64,000 bases of DNA from Porodaedalea pini (GCA_002794775.1 NBAY01000025.1:124001-188000); one strand, 5' to 3'; counted from the stretch's first letter, positions 10,498-22,228 are shown. Notes: generated by a model not told the origin, from the sequence alone. Program-made: numbers and translations.

Positions 10498-11583
10498 GTA
10501 ACGACCACCTCGCTATGAAGCACTTCTCGGTAGAAGGTCAGCTCGAATTCAAGGCTATTCTCTACATTCCGAAGCGGTGAGTCTCCTTGCTGGCCTTGCT
10601 ATGAACCTGTTTCTGACGTCTCTTTTAGCGCACCGTTCGACCTCTTTGAGTCCAAGAAGAAGCGTAACAACATTAAGCTCTACGTCCGCCCCGTCTTCAT
10701 TATGGACGACTGCGAGGATCTCATCCCCGAGTACCTTAACTTCGTCAAGGGTATCGTCGACTCTGAGGATCTCCCGCTCAACATCTCGCGTGAGACGCTC
10801 CAGCAGAACAAGATTCTCAAGGTCATCCGCAAGAACATCGTGAAGAAGTGCCTCGACCTCATCCAGGAGATCTCGGAGGACAAAGACAACTTCAAGAAGT
10901 TCTACGAGGCGTTCGGCAAGAACCTCAAGCTTGGTATCCACGAGGATGCGCAGAACCGCAGCAAGCTCGCCGAGCTCCTCCGCTTCTACTCGACGAAGTC
11001 GACTGAGGAGCAGGTCTCGCTGAAAAAGGGTACGTGTTCAAGCGGCGGCCCTGTTCCGTTATTTGGTTGCTGACAGCTTACCGCAGACTACATCACGCGG
11101 ATGCCTGAGATTCAGAAGTCCATCTACTACCTCACTGGCGAGTCGCTCAATGCCGTCAAGGACTCTCCCTTCCTTGAGGCTCTCAAGAAGAAGGGCTTCG
11201 AGGTACTCCTGCTTGTTGACCCGATCGACGAGTACGCCGTCACTCAGTTCAAGGAGTTCGACGGTCACAAGCTCGTGTGCGTGTCGAAGGAGGGTCTGGA
11301 GCTCGAGGAGACCGAAGAGGAGAAGGAGCGCGAGAGTGAGGCCTCGCAGTTCGAGGAGCTCTGCAAGGTCGTCAAGGATGCGCTCGGCGACAAGGTCGAG
11401 AAGTTCGTCATCTCGAACCGCGTCACCGACTCACCATGTGTGCTCGTCACCGGCCAGTTCGGCTGGTCCGCAAATATGGAGCACTTCATGAAGGCGCAGG
11501 CGCTTCGCGACTCGTCAATGTCATCGTACATGGCGTCGAAGAAGACGCTTGAGCTTAACCCGCACAACGCGATCATCAAGGTC
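10498..11583 (+). pseudogene. HSP90: Captured 3' half of HSP90 gene (left arm)
   Basis: The segment starts at [16 protein letters not shown]. After an intron (10577-10628) it continues [39 protein letters not shown] and [19 protein letters not shown]. After a second intron (11030-11086) it reads [20 protein letters not shown] to [19 protein letters not shown]. It covers the middle domain and most of the C-terminal dimerisation domain of the cytosolic chaperone. Both introns have good splice sites and the frame is open and very conserved, so capture is recent. It lacks the N-terminal ATPase domain and ends at AIIK, where the normal protein continues about 100 residues to MEEVD. Confidence 0.93.
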
Positions 11584-12397
11584 CTTCGATGTTGATCGTC
11601 TTTTGCTGGCCCATCGCCAGGTCAGCGATGTCGACACTTCATGGCCGGTGGTGTCTTGAGGAGGAGCTCGTCGTGTTCTGTCCCTTCAGGTAAGCAAAAA
11701 AAATGATGAGAAGTAATTATTAGTATATTCAAATAGTTTTTATGATTATTTTTTTTGCTTACCTTGAGTGTGTGGCCGGTGGGACAGCCGTGCTCGTCGT
11801 CGATGGTGAAGACGGAACGACACGAACAACGACGACGCGTTGGTTGTGTTGCCTAATTTGGCCGATCGCCGCGTCTCAAACAAGCAATCAAAGCATTCCG
11901 ATTCTTTCGGAAATCTCGAAAGTCTCAGCTGTTGGCCTCAAACAAATTCTACGGACGCGTTTAAAAATACAAAAAAATATGTAATGGTTTTATTATGTAT
12001 GTATCTCTATCATAGCCAATAATTACGCGTCCAACGCGTTTTTTTATGGAGTCATAAATACAACAGTAATCTTGACATGCAGCACCAGGCCTCCAGAAGC
12101 ATACACAAAAGTACAATATACCCTGAAAGGCCTGACACCTATTCTATCATGAAGTAAGTGATACATTGTGTATGTATGCAAGGTTTCAAGCCAATCAGAC
12201 ATGAACTGACTTCATAATAGAGAAGGAGGTGGTTTCATGAGATCTTCTGAATCTGAGTGTTTTGTATATCCTGTTCCCACTTTCTACTTTGATGGCACAT
12301 AAAATATTAAGCATATCCAGAATGGATATGTCTATGTTTCTGTAAGTTTACAAGTTTCCAGCCTCAGTGGTTGGAGCTGGGTGAATTGCAAAACATC
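11584..12397. other. Noncoding inner end of the left arm (mirror 12905-13718)
   Basis: No gene is seen after HSP90 homology ends. The stretch holds a 17-bp inverted repeat, AGGTAAGCAAAAAAAAT at 11688-11704 and its complement at 11748-11764, with 43 bp between. Several ACGCGT sites follow, and then an AT-rich stretch up to the spacer. Confidence 0.5.
11688..11764. repeat. 17-bp perfect inverted repeat with 43-bp AT-rich loop (mirror 13538-13614)
   Basis: AGGTAAGCAAAAAAAAT at 11688-11704 is the exact reverse complement of 11748-11764. Both ends look like a splice donor (AG-GTAAGC) on opposite strands. It could be a tiny terminal-inverted-repeat element or a hairpin. No target duplication is obvious. 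Confidence 0.6.
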
Positions 12398-12844
12398 TCT
12401 GCAAGACCTGTTGTGAGAAAAGGAGGGTGGAAAGAGCTTGAAGTGGAACACAAATCTTGCTGCTGCACCATGAATACTGAATGGATTGGCTTCAAACTTT
12501 CAGGAGATGTTGGTATAGTCATATACTTAATTTACAGATACTGGAAAGAATTTTATAGGTAGATGTAGGGGAGCCATAATTTTTGAATCTCAGTGGAAAT
12601 GGGTGAGAGAACAGACCAGCTGCACTTGTTTGATCTCCACCTGTCTACACAGTCAATTTATTGCTCCCTATTTTACATATTTCTTCTCCTGAGAACCATG
12701 CCTTTTTTTTGAGTACTTAATGAGCAGGTACTGTGCAGAATTCACAGAGAAAATAGGCATTCATTCTAATTTTTCGACACTTTGGCTCTGACGCGGCTCA
12801 CTTCACGTGACATGCACGTGTCGCAGGACTTATGAAAATGGCTG
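12398..12844 (+). mobile_element. Half of the foldback/MITE-like element inside the palindrome spacer
   Basis: Sequence from TCTGCAAGACCTGTTGTGAG to the GGCTG end at 12844 (followed by TA) matches the right half of the element seen intact at 23440-31154. Only this half is present: the matching left half is absent, and the sequence abuts the arm directly at 12397/12398. The rest of the spacer (12847-12904) is unique AT-rich sequence. Confidence 0.8.
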
Positions 12845-13718
12845 TAGAATAAAGCAACAACATGAATATATGCTTTCTCTGAACTTCTAAAAACCATGCT
12901 TTTCGATGTTTTGCAATTCACCCAGCTCCAACCACTGAGGCTGGAAACTTGTAAACTTACAGAAACATAGACATATCCATTCTGGATATGCTTAATATTT
13001 TATGTGCCATCAAAGTAGAAAGTGGGAACAGGATATACAAAACACTCAGATTCAGAAGATCTCATGAAACCACCTCCTTCTCTATTATGAAGTCAGTTCA
13101 TGTCTGATTGGCTTGAAACCTTGCATACATACACAATGTATCACTTACTTCATGATAGAATAGGTGTCAGGCCTTTCAGGGTATATTGTACTTTTGTGTA
13201 TGCTTCTGGAGGCCTGGTGCTGCATGTCAAGATTACTGTTGTATTTATGACTCCATAAAAAAACGCGTTGGACGCGTAATTATTGGCTATGATAGAGATA
13301 CATACATAATAAAACCATTACATATTTTTTTGTATTTTTAAACGCGTCCGTAGAATTTGTTTGAGGCCAACAGCTGAGACTTTCGAGATTTCCGAAAGAA
13401 TCGGAATGCTTTGATTGCTTGTTTGAGACGCGGCGATCGGCCAAATTAGGCAACACAACCAACGCGTCGTCGTTGTTCGTGTCGTTCCGTCTTCACCATC
13501 GACGACGAGCACGGCTGTCCCACCGGCCACACACTCAAGGTAAGCAAAAAAAATAATCATAAAAACTATTTGAATATACTAATAATTACTTCTCATCATT
13601 TTTTTTGCTTACCTGAAGGGACAGAACACGACGAGCTCCTCCTCAAGACACCACCGGCCATGAAGTGTCGACATCGCTGACCTGGCGATGGGCCAGCAAA
13701 AGACGATCAACATCGAAG

Positions 13719-14804
13719 GACCTTGATGATCGCGTTGTGCGGGTTAAGCTCAAGCGTCTTCTTCGACGCCATGTACGATGACATTGACGAGTCGCGAAGC
13801 GCCTGCGCCTTCATGAAGTGCTCCATATTTGCGGACCAGCCGAACTGGCCGGTGACGAGCACACATGGTGAGTCGGTGACGCGGTTCGAGATGACGAACT
13901 TCTCGACCTTGTCGCCGAGCGCATCCTTGACGACCTTGCAGAGCTCCTCGAACTGCGAGGCCTCACTCTCGCGCTCCTTCTCCTCTTCGGTCTCCTCGAG
14001 CTCCAGACCCTCCTTCGACACGCACACGAGCTTGTGACCGTCGAACTCCTTGAACTGAGTGACGGCGTACTCGTCGATCGGGTCAACAAGCAGGAGTACC
14101 TCGAAGCCCTTCTTCTTGAGAGCCTCAAGGAAGGGAGAGTCCTTGACGGCATTGAGCGACTCGCCAGTGAGGTAGTAGATGGACTTCTGAATCTCAGGCA
14201 TCCGCGTGATGTAGTCTGCGGTAAGCTGTCAGCAACCAAATAACGGAACAGGGCCGCCGCTTGAACACGTACCCTTTTTCAGCGAGACCTGCTCCTCAGT
14301 CGACTTCGTCGAGTAGAAGCGGAGGAGCTCGGCGAGCTTGCTGCGGTTCTGCGCATCCTCGTGGATACCAAGCTTGAGGTTCTTGCCGAACGCCTCGTAG
14401 AACTTCTTGAAGTTGTCTTTGTCCTCCGAGATCTCCTGGATGAGGTCGAGGCACTTCTTCACGATGTTCTTGCGGATGACCTTGAGAATCTTGTTCTGCT
14501 GGAGCGTCTCACGCGAGATGTTGAGCGGGAGATCCTCAGAGTCGACGATACCCTTGACGAAGTTAAGGTACTCGGGGATGAGATCCTCGCAGTCGTCCAT
14601 AATGAAGACGGGGCGGACGTAGAGCTTAATGTTGTTACGCTTCTTCTTGGACTCAAAGAGGTCGAACGGTGCGCTAAAAGAGACGTCAGAAACAGGTTCA
14701 TAGCAAGGCCAGCAAGGAGACTCACCGCTTCGGAATGTAGAGAATAGCCTTGAATTCGAGCTGACCTTCTACCGAGAAGTGCTTCATAGCGAGGTGGTCG
14801 TTAC
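13719..14804 (-). pseudogene. HSP90: Captured 3' half of HSP90 gene (right arm)
   Basis: Mirror of 10498-11583 with identical translation in all exons. Together with the left copy it gives two oppositely oriented, convergent HSP90 fragments about 2.1 kb apart. Confidence 0.93.
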
Positions 14805-14811
14805 CGCATTT

Positions 14812-15107
14812 TCCACGGCAAGAAGATGTCCCAGGTGTCCCCGGCGACTTGGTCGGTGATGAGTTCAAGGGCTACGTCTTCCGCGTCTCTGGCGGAAACG
14901 ACGAGCAGGACTTCCCGATGAAGCAGGGTGTACTCATTCCTAACTGCTCGCCTTCTCCTTTCTGCTGGTCACTCTTGCTACCGTCTCTGCCGCACTGGTG
15001 AGAAAGTGCAAGCCGGCCCGTGGCTGCATCATCGGTCGCAACGTCGCTGTCCTCTCTCTCGTCATTGTCAGGCAGGGAGGGACTGGCGACATTCACCGAA
15101 ACCGTCG
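14812..15107 (+). pseudogene. RPS6: Captured fragment of ribosomal protein eS6 gene (right arm)
   Basis: Mirror of 10195-10490 with the same frameshifts. It abuts the HSP90 fragment on the left and the cyclin upstream region on the right. Confidence 0.85.
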
Positions 15108-15391
15108 AGCGGTTCAACTTCCCTCGCCCTGTTCACCTGGGACGCATTCCTCACCTCTTCCTTCTGCCCCCGCCAATGTTCCACACGCCTCAACATCGAC
15201 GTCAGCCGTTTTCTCATCTGCCTTTCTCACTGCGCACTTCGGCGAACGCGACGCAACCGTTGTGTCCGAGAAGGATCTCGTTCCAATCAAAACATTCGTA
15301 GCGACCTCTTCTCACGCATCAACTCCACCTGTCCTTTGACGCTCACAGACGCTCGTCAACGCCCAGAGCCAGAGAGCCCGCCGCAGCGAAT

Positions 15392-16050
15392 ATGGCCACC
15401 GTCCACGCCCCGCGCCATCCCCACCCCCATCCGCATCCGCATCAGCATTCGATATCATCATCGAGTGCCAGCTCGAACCACTCGCCCTTCCGGCGCGTGC
15501 ACCGCGCGACGTACGCCCCGCCTCCACCTGCGAAATCGTCTTCTGCGTCCGCCGCTGCCGCAGCATCTACCTCGAGTTCTGTAAGCGTCCCCCCTCTTTC
15601 CCCCCGATCTCTGATACTTGAGTGATGAGTGGCTGTTGATCGGTGTCTTTTTCTCTATCGCGTTTTTTTTCCTCCGACCGCGCCGAAAACGTTCGACAAA
15701 AAAACAGTCATCGGCAGTCCCGCGCGCACACCACTCGCACCACCCCGCGCCGGCAGCACCCCCACCGGCAGTCGCCACTTACTACGGGCACGAAGACACC
15801 AGCAAGCTCTGTGCGCGCTTCGTCAGCCATACCTTCAACTGCACCGAGATCCTTCCTCCGTCGTCCTTCACCTCTTCCACATCGTCCTCGACCACAGTCG
15901 TCTCGCGTTCCCCTGTTACCGCAACGGCAGGATCAGGAGGGGCACCAGTGATACCGAATACGCTTGCGCACTTCGTCGCATACGCGCTGCATCGCACTCG
16001 CCTCGCCATTCACGCACGAGACGTAGCGTCCTGCAGTCGGCGCTCTGCTA
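15392..16050 (+). pseudogene. Captured 5' fragment of a PCL/Pho80-like cyclin gene (right arm)
   Basis: Mirror copy of 9252-9910: first exon from 15392, intron 15581-15707, second exon with the LAHFVAYALHRTRL motif, truncated at the FAS2 junction. Same sequence and same defects as the left-arm copy. Confidence 0.7.
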
Positions 16051-17357
16051 CGTGGCTGAGACTCACGTGCACCTGCGTGACTCCCTTACTATCCGCAGCA
16101 GCAAGCGCATCGCCGTGAAGCGTCACGGACGGCACATCCGATGCATCAGGAAGGATCTCGATGTCCTCCATCGCTGCCGCTGATCCCTTCGAAGCGACTC
16201 CAAGTAACTTGAAGACCGCTTTCTTGCTAGCCCAGCGCGCAGCAAACAATGCCGCGGGTGAAGGCTGCGAGCGGCAGCAAGCGATCTCCGTATCAGTAAA
16301 GTTACGTGAGATGAAAGTCGGGTTAGACGACGGGACAGCGGAAATGAGCTCCGAAATGCCAATTAGTATGCTGTGAGTTTCAGATGATTGATATGAATTA
16401 GACTTACCATGATCGACGCCAACACCAGGAGAGCCTTTACCAGTTGCAAGGGCCTTGGCAGCAGCCTCGACATTTGAAACATTAAATGTCGCCTTTGTGG
16501 CAAACTTTTTCGGGAGCGAGTAGCTGCCGGTCTTATCGTCAAGCGCTGCACGTGCCAGAGAGTTGAGGAGAACAGGAACTTCCAGCTCGCTCGAATACGG
16601 AGGTGCGTCCTTGATCTCAACCAGTGAGTTTATGGTCATCATGGAGGTCATGGCTTTGTAGCATGGCAATGCACGCTCGCGGTTGTGGAGCTTGTACCCC
16701 TCGTACTGTGCGGGCTCGACAGCGCCGAGAAGGAAGCGAGGGTGGATGACGAGTATGGTGCCGCCAACTTGGCTGAAGCCGAAAGATGACTGTAAGATGT
16801 TGAGATCGGGACTAGTATGTGAAAGATAATGGAGCAACATACCATGATACCGGAACAGATGCCATCTGTATGGATAGTTTTTGAAGGCAACATAAGATAC
16901 TCATGCTTGCAGAAATCGGCATCAACGTTACTAAACAAGAAAGAAATGAGATCGGCACTATAGAGGAACCAAAAATGACTTACTCTGCGTTTCGGTTTCC
17001 GGGAACGATACCTGAACCAATGGTCTGAATCAGACCGGCGAGTTGCCAAGCAGCAGATCCACCCTTTGAATGACCACATAAGCTCTTCTGTGCCATAATT
17101 GGAACTGCATTTCCAAGTGTACGACCAAGCGTAGAGAAAACATCGTTCCAGATCTGTGTTTCATTCTTTTCATTGGCCTTGGTGCTGGTGCCATGGATGG
17201 AAAGAACGTCGATGTCATCTGGCGTAAGGCCAAAGACAGCAAGAGCATGACGAAGAGGAGAAATATGAGGCTCTGAACTGGAAAGCATGCCATACACTGC
17301 CATTGCATCCTTTTCTTGATGAGCAGTGTCCTGTTCAATCTGAGCGACACACGTCAA
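16051..17357 (-). pseudogene. FAS2: Captured 3' fragment of fatty acid synthase alpha subunit (right arm)
   Basis: Mirror copy of 7945-9251 with identical predicted protein and the same broken third intron acceptor and Arg-to-Cys changes. Because both arms share these lesions, the decay preceded the inverted duplication. Confidence 0.9.
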
Positions 17358-17751
17358 CATGTATTCCTCATCAACCCTATACTTATTTTGAGTTTGCAGT
17401 ATGCAGCAACTGAGTGCCTTGAGCATGCAATTGAGAAGATACAGAGCACTATTGAGGAGCAGGGTGGTAATCTCTTCAAAATGAAGTTTTATGCTTGCTT
17501 GTCTTTGATCTCATGGCAGCTCTGGTGTTGGGTCAATGATTGCAGTGTATTGATTTGTCTTCAGAGCGAAGCTTCCAAGATGCAGAGTCTAGAACAAAAT
17601 GATTGAGAAATTGATCCATAGAATTATTAAGGCTTCCATTCTAGACTTATTTAATTTTCATGACATAATGATTTTTTGCATTTTAAAAAATGATTCTAAG
17701 GCAGGAATTAAAAAAGACCTTATATAGCTAGGTACTCTCAGACATTTGGAT

Positions 17752-18379
17752 GTACCCAACTGGGTGCCCCTAGATAATTGGGTGCACCCAACTAAGCCCC
17801 CCCCAGATAATTGGGCACACCCAAGTGGGCCCCCCCAGATAATTGGGAGCACCCAACTGGGTGCCTCCAGATAATTGGGCACACCCAACTAGGCCCCCCC
17901 AGATAATTGGGTGCACCCAACTGGGCCCCCCCAGATAATTGGGAGCACCCAACTGGGCCCCCCCAGATAATTGGGAGCACCCAACTGGGGCACCCCCAGA
18001 TAATTGGGCGCACCCAACTAGGCCCCCCCAGATAATTGGGAGCACCCAACTGGGTGCCTCCAGATAATTGGGCACACCCAACTAGGCCCCCCCAGATAAT
18101 TGGGTGCACCCAACTGGGCCCCCCCAGATAATTGGGTGCACCCAACTGGGCCCCCCCAGATAATTGGGAGCACCCAACTGGGGCACCCCCAGATAATTGG
18201 GCGCACCCAACTAGGCCCCCCCAGATAATTGGGAGCACCCAACTGGGTGCCTCCAGATAATTGGGAGCACCCAACTGGGTGCCTCCATATAATTGGGCAC
18301 ACCCAACTAGGCCCCCCCAGATAATTGGGAGCACCCAACTGGGCACTCCCAGATAATTGGGTATACTGAGTATACTCAA
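17752..18379. repeat. Minisatellite of 32-bp units (right arm copy)
   Basis: Exact mirror of 6923-7550. The order of unit variants is the same in reverse, which argues that the arms arose by one recent inverted duplication rather than by independent array growth. Confidence 0.9.
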
Positions 18380-19565
18380 CTAGGCACCTGTAAAAGATTT
18401 AGATACAGTCAACTAGTCATATCTAATCTTTTAAGCTAGTAGTCCAGGCCTAATATTTAAGCACAGCTTAAGCCTGATTGCTTTCAAGTCTCTCTTTCAT
18501 TTCAACTTTGAATCTCTTCCCCTGCATCCTGGGATTTTACACTGTATTCATACTTTGTGTATCTCAGAGCATTAGATGCTTAGTACCTCAAAGTCAAGTT
18601 ATGATGTTCAGAAGGTCAGCAACATGTCAGAAATGATAAGAATGCTCCAGTGGGCTTACACTCTTTCTATGTTTTGATCTCAGTTTCTCTCTTAGTTTAT
18701 ACTCTTTACTCTACTTAGGCATTCAAACTGATCCTAATGTATCAGACCCTTGCACTTGTTTAATTTTAAATAGCTCTACTTAAGTGTCCAGTGCAGCTAT
18801 ATCACTCTAGTTAGAAGTTCTCATAGAGCCTATGACATATAATCTCTCTGATATAGTTAGAATGCTAGAGCTTGATTCCCAATGTTTAATGTTAGAATAC
18901 CATTAATGATTTCTTAGGTAGTCATTACACTTTTAGCTGACTCATATTTATTTCCATTTCTCTCATACTGCTGTACAATTTCCCTATTTCTCCATTTGTC
19001 TTACAGTATATAGAACTGCTCAATACTATCTCTATTATCTTTATTATCTTAGTCCCTCTAATAGCAACAAATATCATTTTGTCCTGTGTGTCTAGCATGC
19101 TCAGCATTCTTTCCTGTCTGACCCAGACTACTGTTGACCAAAATTCAATTCATACCAAAGGTCAGTCATGTAGCTAATGAATCATAAACTAAACAATAGC
19201 AAGATCACTAAATTGTAGGATTAAAAACAATAAAATACAGCATTAATAAAGCCCCTAGATTTTATGGCAAAAACAAATTGGGTGTGCCCAAAAGTCCCCA
19301 GACAGTCAGTGACAGTGACATATCTGGGCACTCCCAGGGCACTCCCACTAGGGGTGCCCAAAAACTGGGCAGGCCCAGTTGGGAGTGCCCAAATGATCTG
19401 GGTGCACCCAACTTTCCCACAGTAAAAAAAATTGGGCACACCCAACCTGCACCCACTGGGAGTGCCCAGCAGATTGGGCACGCCCAGGGTCAATACCTAA
19501 ATGGTCAATTAGTTGTGTGTATGAATAGTCCTACTTGGTTTGCTCAGAGGGGTAGCCTGAAGTGC

Positions 19566-20500
19566 ATTGCAAAAGTAGATTTTGAAGGCACACCGCACAG
19601 TGGACTCTGTTCCATCAGTTGGTTCATCAGCACCAGTACTAGTGTTGTTGTCCCAGTGGGAATTGATGGTTCCCATTAATATTAATATTCCCGCTGGGAC
19701 ACGGGATTCCCGCCGGGATTGATGGCATCTCTGGGGGACAAAGGGAATGAACTTGGTAGAATTCTACATAGAAGTTCGGTTATACATGACTAAGAGCCTT
19801 TATATGGCAGGTGTGATAATCAAATAAAGTTAAGTTTTGCTATACATTACTATTTACTGCATGAAGCTCAGCATGCATCTTGTGCATGTGAGACTTGAAA
19901 GCATGGACTCAGACCCATGCTTGTTGCAATAGTTGAGTTCATCACCACATCTGTGGCAGAGGCAGCACCAGTGGGACAGTGGCATCATCATCGTGTGAGA
20001 GCAGCAGTTATTAAGGTCAGCAGGGACTGCTTACTAATCTTTACATCCCGTTGCTTCTTGAAGTTCTTCTTATCCCATCCCATCAATCCTGGTGGGATCC
20101 CTGTGGGATTGGACAACACTGGTCAGCACATGTCGTTCCCTCCCAATGCAATCTTCTTCTTGAGAAAGCATCATGTCTGCCTTGGCCACTGAGCCACTGG
20201 AGGTCCTCTCATTGTCTGCGTTGTTCTGAGATACTGTTTTGTGTGGGCTTGAAGAACTCTGATTTGTGCATGGCCCAGGTTGCTTGGTCACTGGTACACA
20301 CAGCACTGCAGGCAACTGATCTGGCTTTGTTCATCAGGGACCTGTGAGACAAGCTTTGGCACATCAGCAAGTATGCCATTGGAGCCTTTGAAGTAGTATT
20401 AGTCAACTGCACACATAAAGCTATGCATGCATACCATTTGGCTTCAGTGAATTCAGGTTCATTACTGTTTCCAACATCCGTAGAGCATCAGGACGTTTAT
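19566..20500. other. Right flank of the palindrome; no clear gene
   Basis: The right arm stops at 19565 and new sequence begins. It includes a short imperfect inverted repeat (GTCCCAGTGGGAAT ... ATTCCCGCTGGGAC, about 19650-19700) and repeated CCCATCAATCC/GGGATTGATGG motifs near 19720 and 20085. These could be subterminal motifs of another small nonautonomous element. Open frames here are short and unrecognised. Confidence 0.4.
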
Positions 20501-20545
20501 CATTCTCTTGACTAGGGATGATCTGACCATCAGGCTTTGTTGATT

Positions 20546-22039
20546 CTACTGACATGTTTTGGAGGCCTGTGAAAGTATCAGGGCAAAGTCAATAACATTG
20601 TCCGTCAATACATGCTTACCTTCTGAGGTCGTGATGCTCTGTGCACCTCTGCCTGATGCTCTTTTAGGGCTCCTGTAGCTCTCATCTTTGGCTAAAGTGG
20701 CAGCCATATTTGGCAAAGGGACAAAGTTCAGGGAGGCTACAGGCTCAAGTCCTTTGTGGGAGGCCTCATTGTCATTGATCACTTCTAAACAGCTCATTGA
20801 CAAACATCTGTAGGAAGTTTGAGAGGAACAAACCTGGTTTTGATGACTCCTTGAGCTCATTTGCAACATGAGCATGAGCATTCTCTTTGCCAATGATGAC
20901 CTGGGAGCTACACCTCGGCTTAGTCAATGATGAGTTTCTGGTATCTTTTGCGAGATTAGAATAGGGTTATGTGAACACAAGTAAGACCATTTACTACCTT
21001 TGTTGCTTTGTGGCCTCACGAGCTTGCCACCTATTGGCAACATGGAAGCTGTCACTGAAGGAACTGCAGCATTGGGCACTGTCGACTCTCCCTCCCACAT
21101 GTAGCTGTCACCTGTAGCAACAGGTTTATGAAGTTCGAATGCTGATCTCGATATCCTATCTTTTCTTGCAAGCCCAGTCTCATTTGACTTGCACAGAGCA
21201 TCATCTAGATCCAGCTCGTGATCTAAGGGAACCAAGGAGCTGATCTCCAATGTATGTTTAGCACCTGTGTGATGATTGTAAGCTGAGTCCCTCAAGGCGT
21301 TCAATTATGTGTGCACCTTCCACCTTAGAATTGCTCTGGATTGGCTCTGGTTCAGTCAGCTTATGGCCTTTATTCTTAGAGACAACCAGAGACATTTTTT
21401 TCCAGCTGTAGGTGTATTACAAGAGTTGGAGAGCACTGTGACCTCAAATGGTGTCCTATCTTCTGTTACTGTCATCTTTATGGAGGCGAATGAGGAAGGA
21501 GATGTCCAGCTGTCCAGCTTCATTGTTGTTGGTGAGAAGATGGTACTCTCTGTAGTAAAACAGCAGTAGAGCGAATGTTACTATTCAACCTCTGGAGCAT
21601 AAAGCTGGACCTGAACTTCACCAAGACTTATAGAAGAAGGTGACTGCATGGAAATTGGAAGCGTGTCCAGAGATCCTGAACAGGTCTGAGTATGTGGGCT
21701 GCCTTTTTGCAACTTAGGTGTACCTTTCACGTTAAGTGTATCCTGACTTGGCCCAAGTCCTGCAACCGAAGATCCTTCAGTCTTTGGAAGAGCTTGGAAC
21801 TGATCCTTTGCCACCATAGGAGTGGTAGGTGTGGAATTCTGAGATGCTGGTATAAGAGTGTCCTCGATGTCTGTTCTGAGGTTTGGGCTGAAGTAATTGA
21901 GTTCAATCTCTATTGTGCACGCTCCCTTCACGTTGGATCCTTTCAACGCAGGAGTAGCGGGAGAGGTAAGCTCTCTCTCCGCTTGTAAGTAAATCTCCTG
22001 TGTTTTGAAACTCGACTTCTTTTCAGACATGTCTTTCAC
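20546..22039 (-). pseudogene. Serine/threonine-rich orphan coding fragments
   Basis: Three minus-strand open segments (22039-21581, 21304-20924, 20893-20546) encode polar, disordered sequence without recognisable domains. GT and AG signals between them suggest exons of one gene read right to left. A further open piece at 23372-23184 on the same strand (VDINIIDGSIELQLLP) may be an upstream exon, separated by the CpG-rich insertion. The style resembles the tails that follow Ulp1- and Pif1-type transposon proteins elsewhere in the window. No function can be assigned. Confidence 0.3.
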
Positions 22040-22228
22040 ACCTACAACACGTGTTCATATTTTTGCATCTCTAGTGATGTCTGTGTATATGCACCTTCAC
22101 TTGTCAGAGAGATTTGGCTCTGGAGAACCTCCGTCGTCTCGGAATTAGAAATGGCTTGATTTCCTTGAGTAGTGGGTGTACTACAGTGTACCTCTACTAC
22201 AACCTTAAAAACATGTTCTCCATTATCA

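Larger units (their letters stand above)
5737..12397 (+). repeat. Left arm of 13.8-kb near-perfect inverted repeat
   Basis: Position x in this arm pairs with 25302 minus x in the right arm (12905-19565). I checked both borders base by base. Outer border: 5737 pairs with 19565 and the next pair mismatches. Inner border: 12397 pairs with 12905 and the next pair mismatches. All ORFs in the arms have mirror partners with identical translations and the same coordinate sum, so no indel separates the arms. The arm contains a TGGGCAC-rich stretch, an AT-rich spacer, a minisatellite and fragments of FAS2, a cyclin, RPS6 and HSP90. Confidence 0.95.
12905..19565 (-). repeat. Right arm of the 13.8-kb inverted repeat
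   Basis: This is the reverse complement of 5737-12397 with no visible difference in any translated segment. Its content in window order is: noncoding tail, HSP90 fragment (-), RPS6 fragment (+), cyclin fragment (+), FAS2 fragment (-), minisatellite, AT-rich stretch, TGGGCAC-rich stretch. The right neighbour (from 19566) is unrelated to the left neighbour (gypsy 1). Confidence 0.95.

Noticed and set aside
7945..11583. HSP90 and FAS2 pieces as functional host genes
   Set aside because: Both lack their N-terminal halves and catalytic parts, end before the normal C-terminus, and sit in two mirror copies joined to other gene fragments.
5737..19565. The palindrome as a TIR transposon with CACTTCAGG...CCTGAAGTG ends
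   Set aside because: The adjacent 3-bp sequences differ (AGG and CAT), no transposase is present, and the arms contain host gene pieces up to the centre, so an inverted duplication explains it better.
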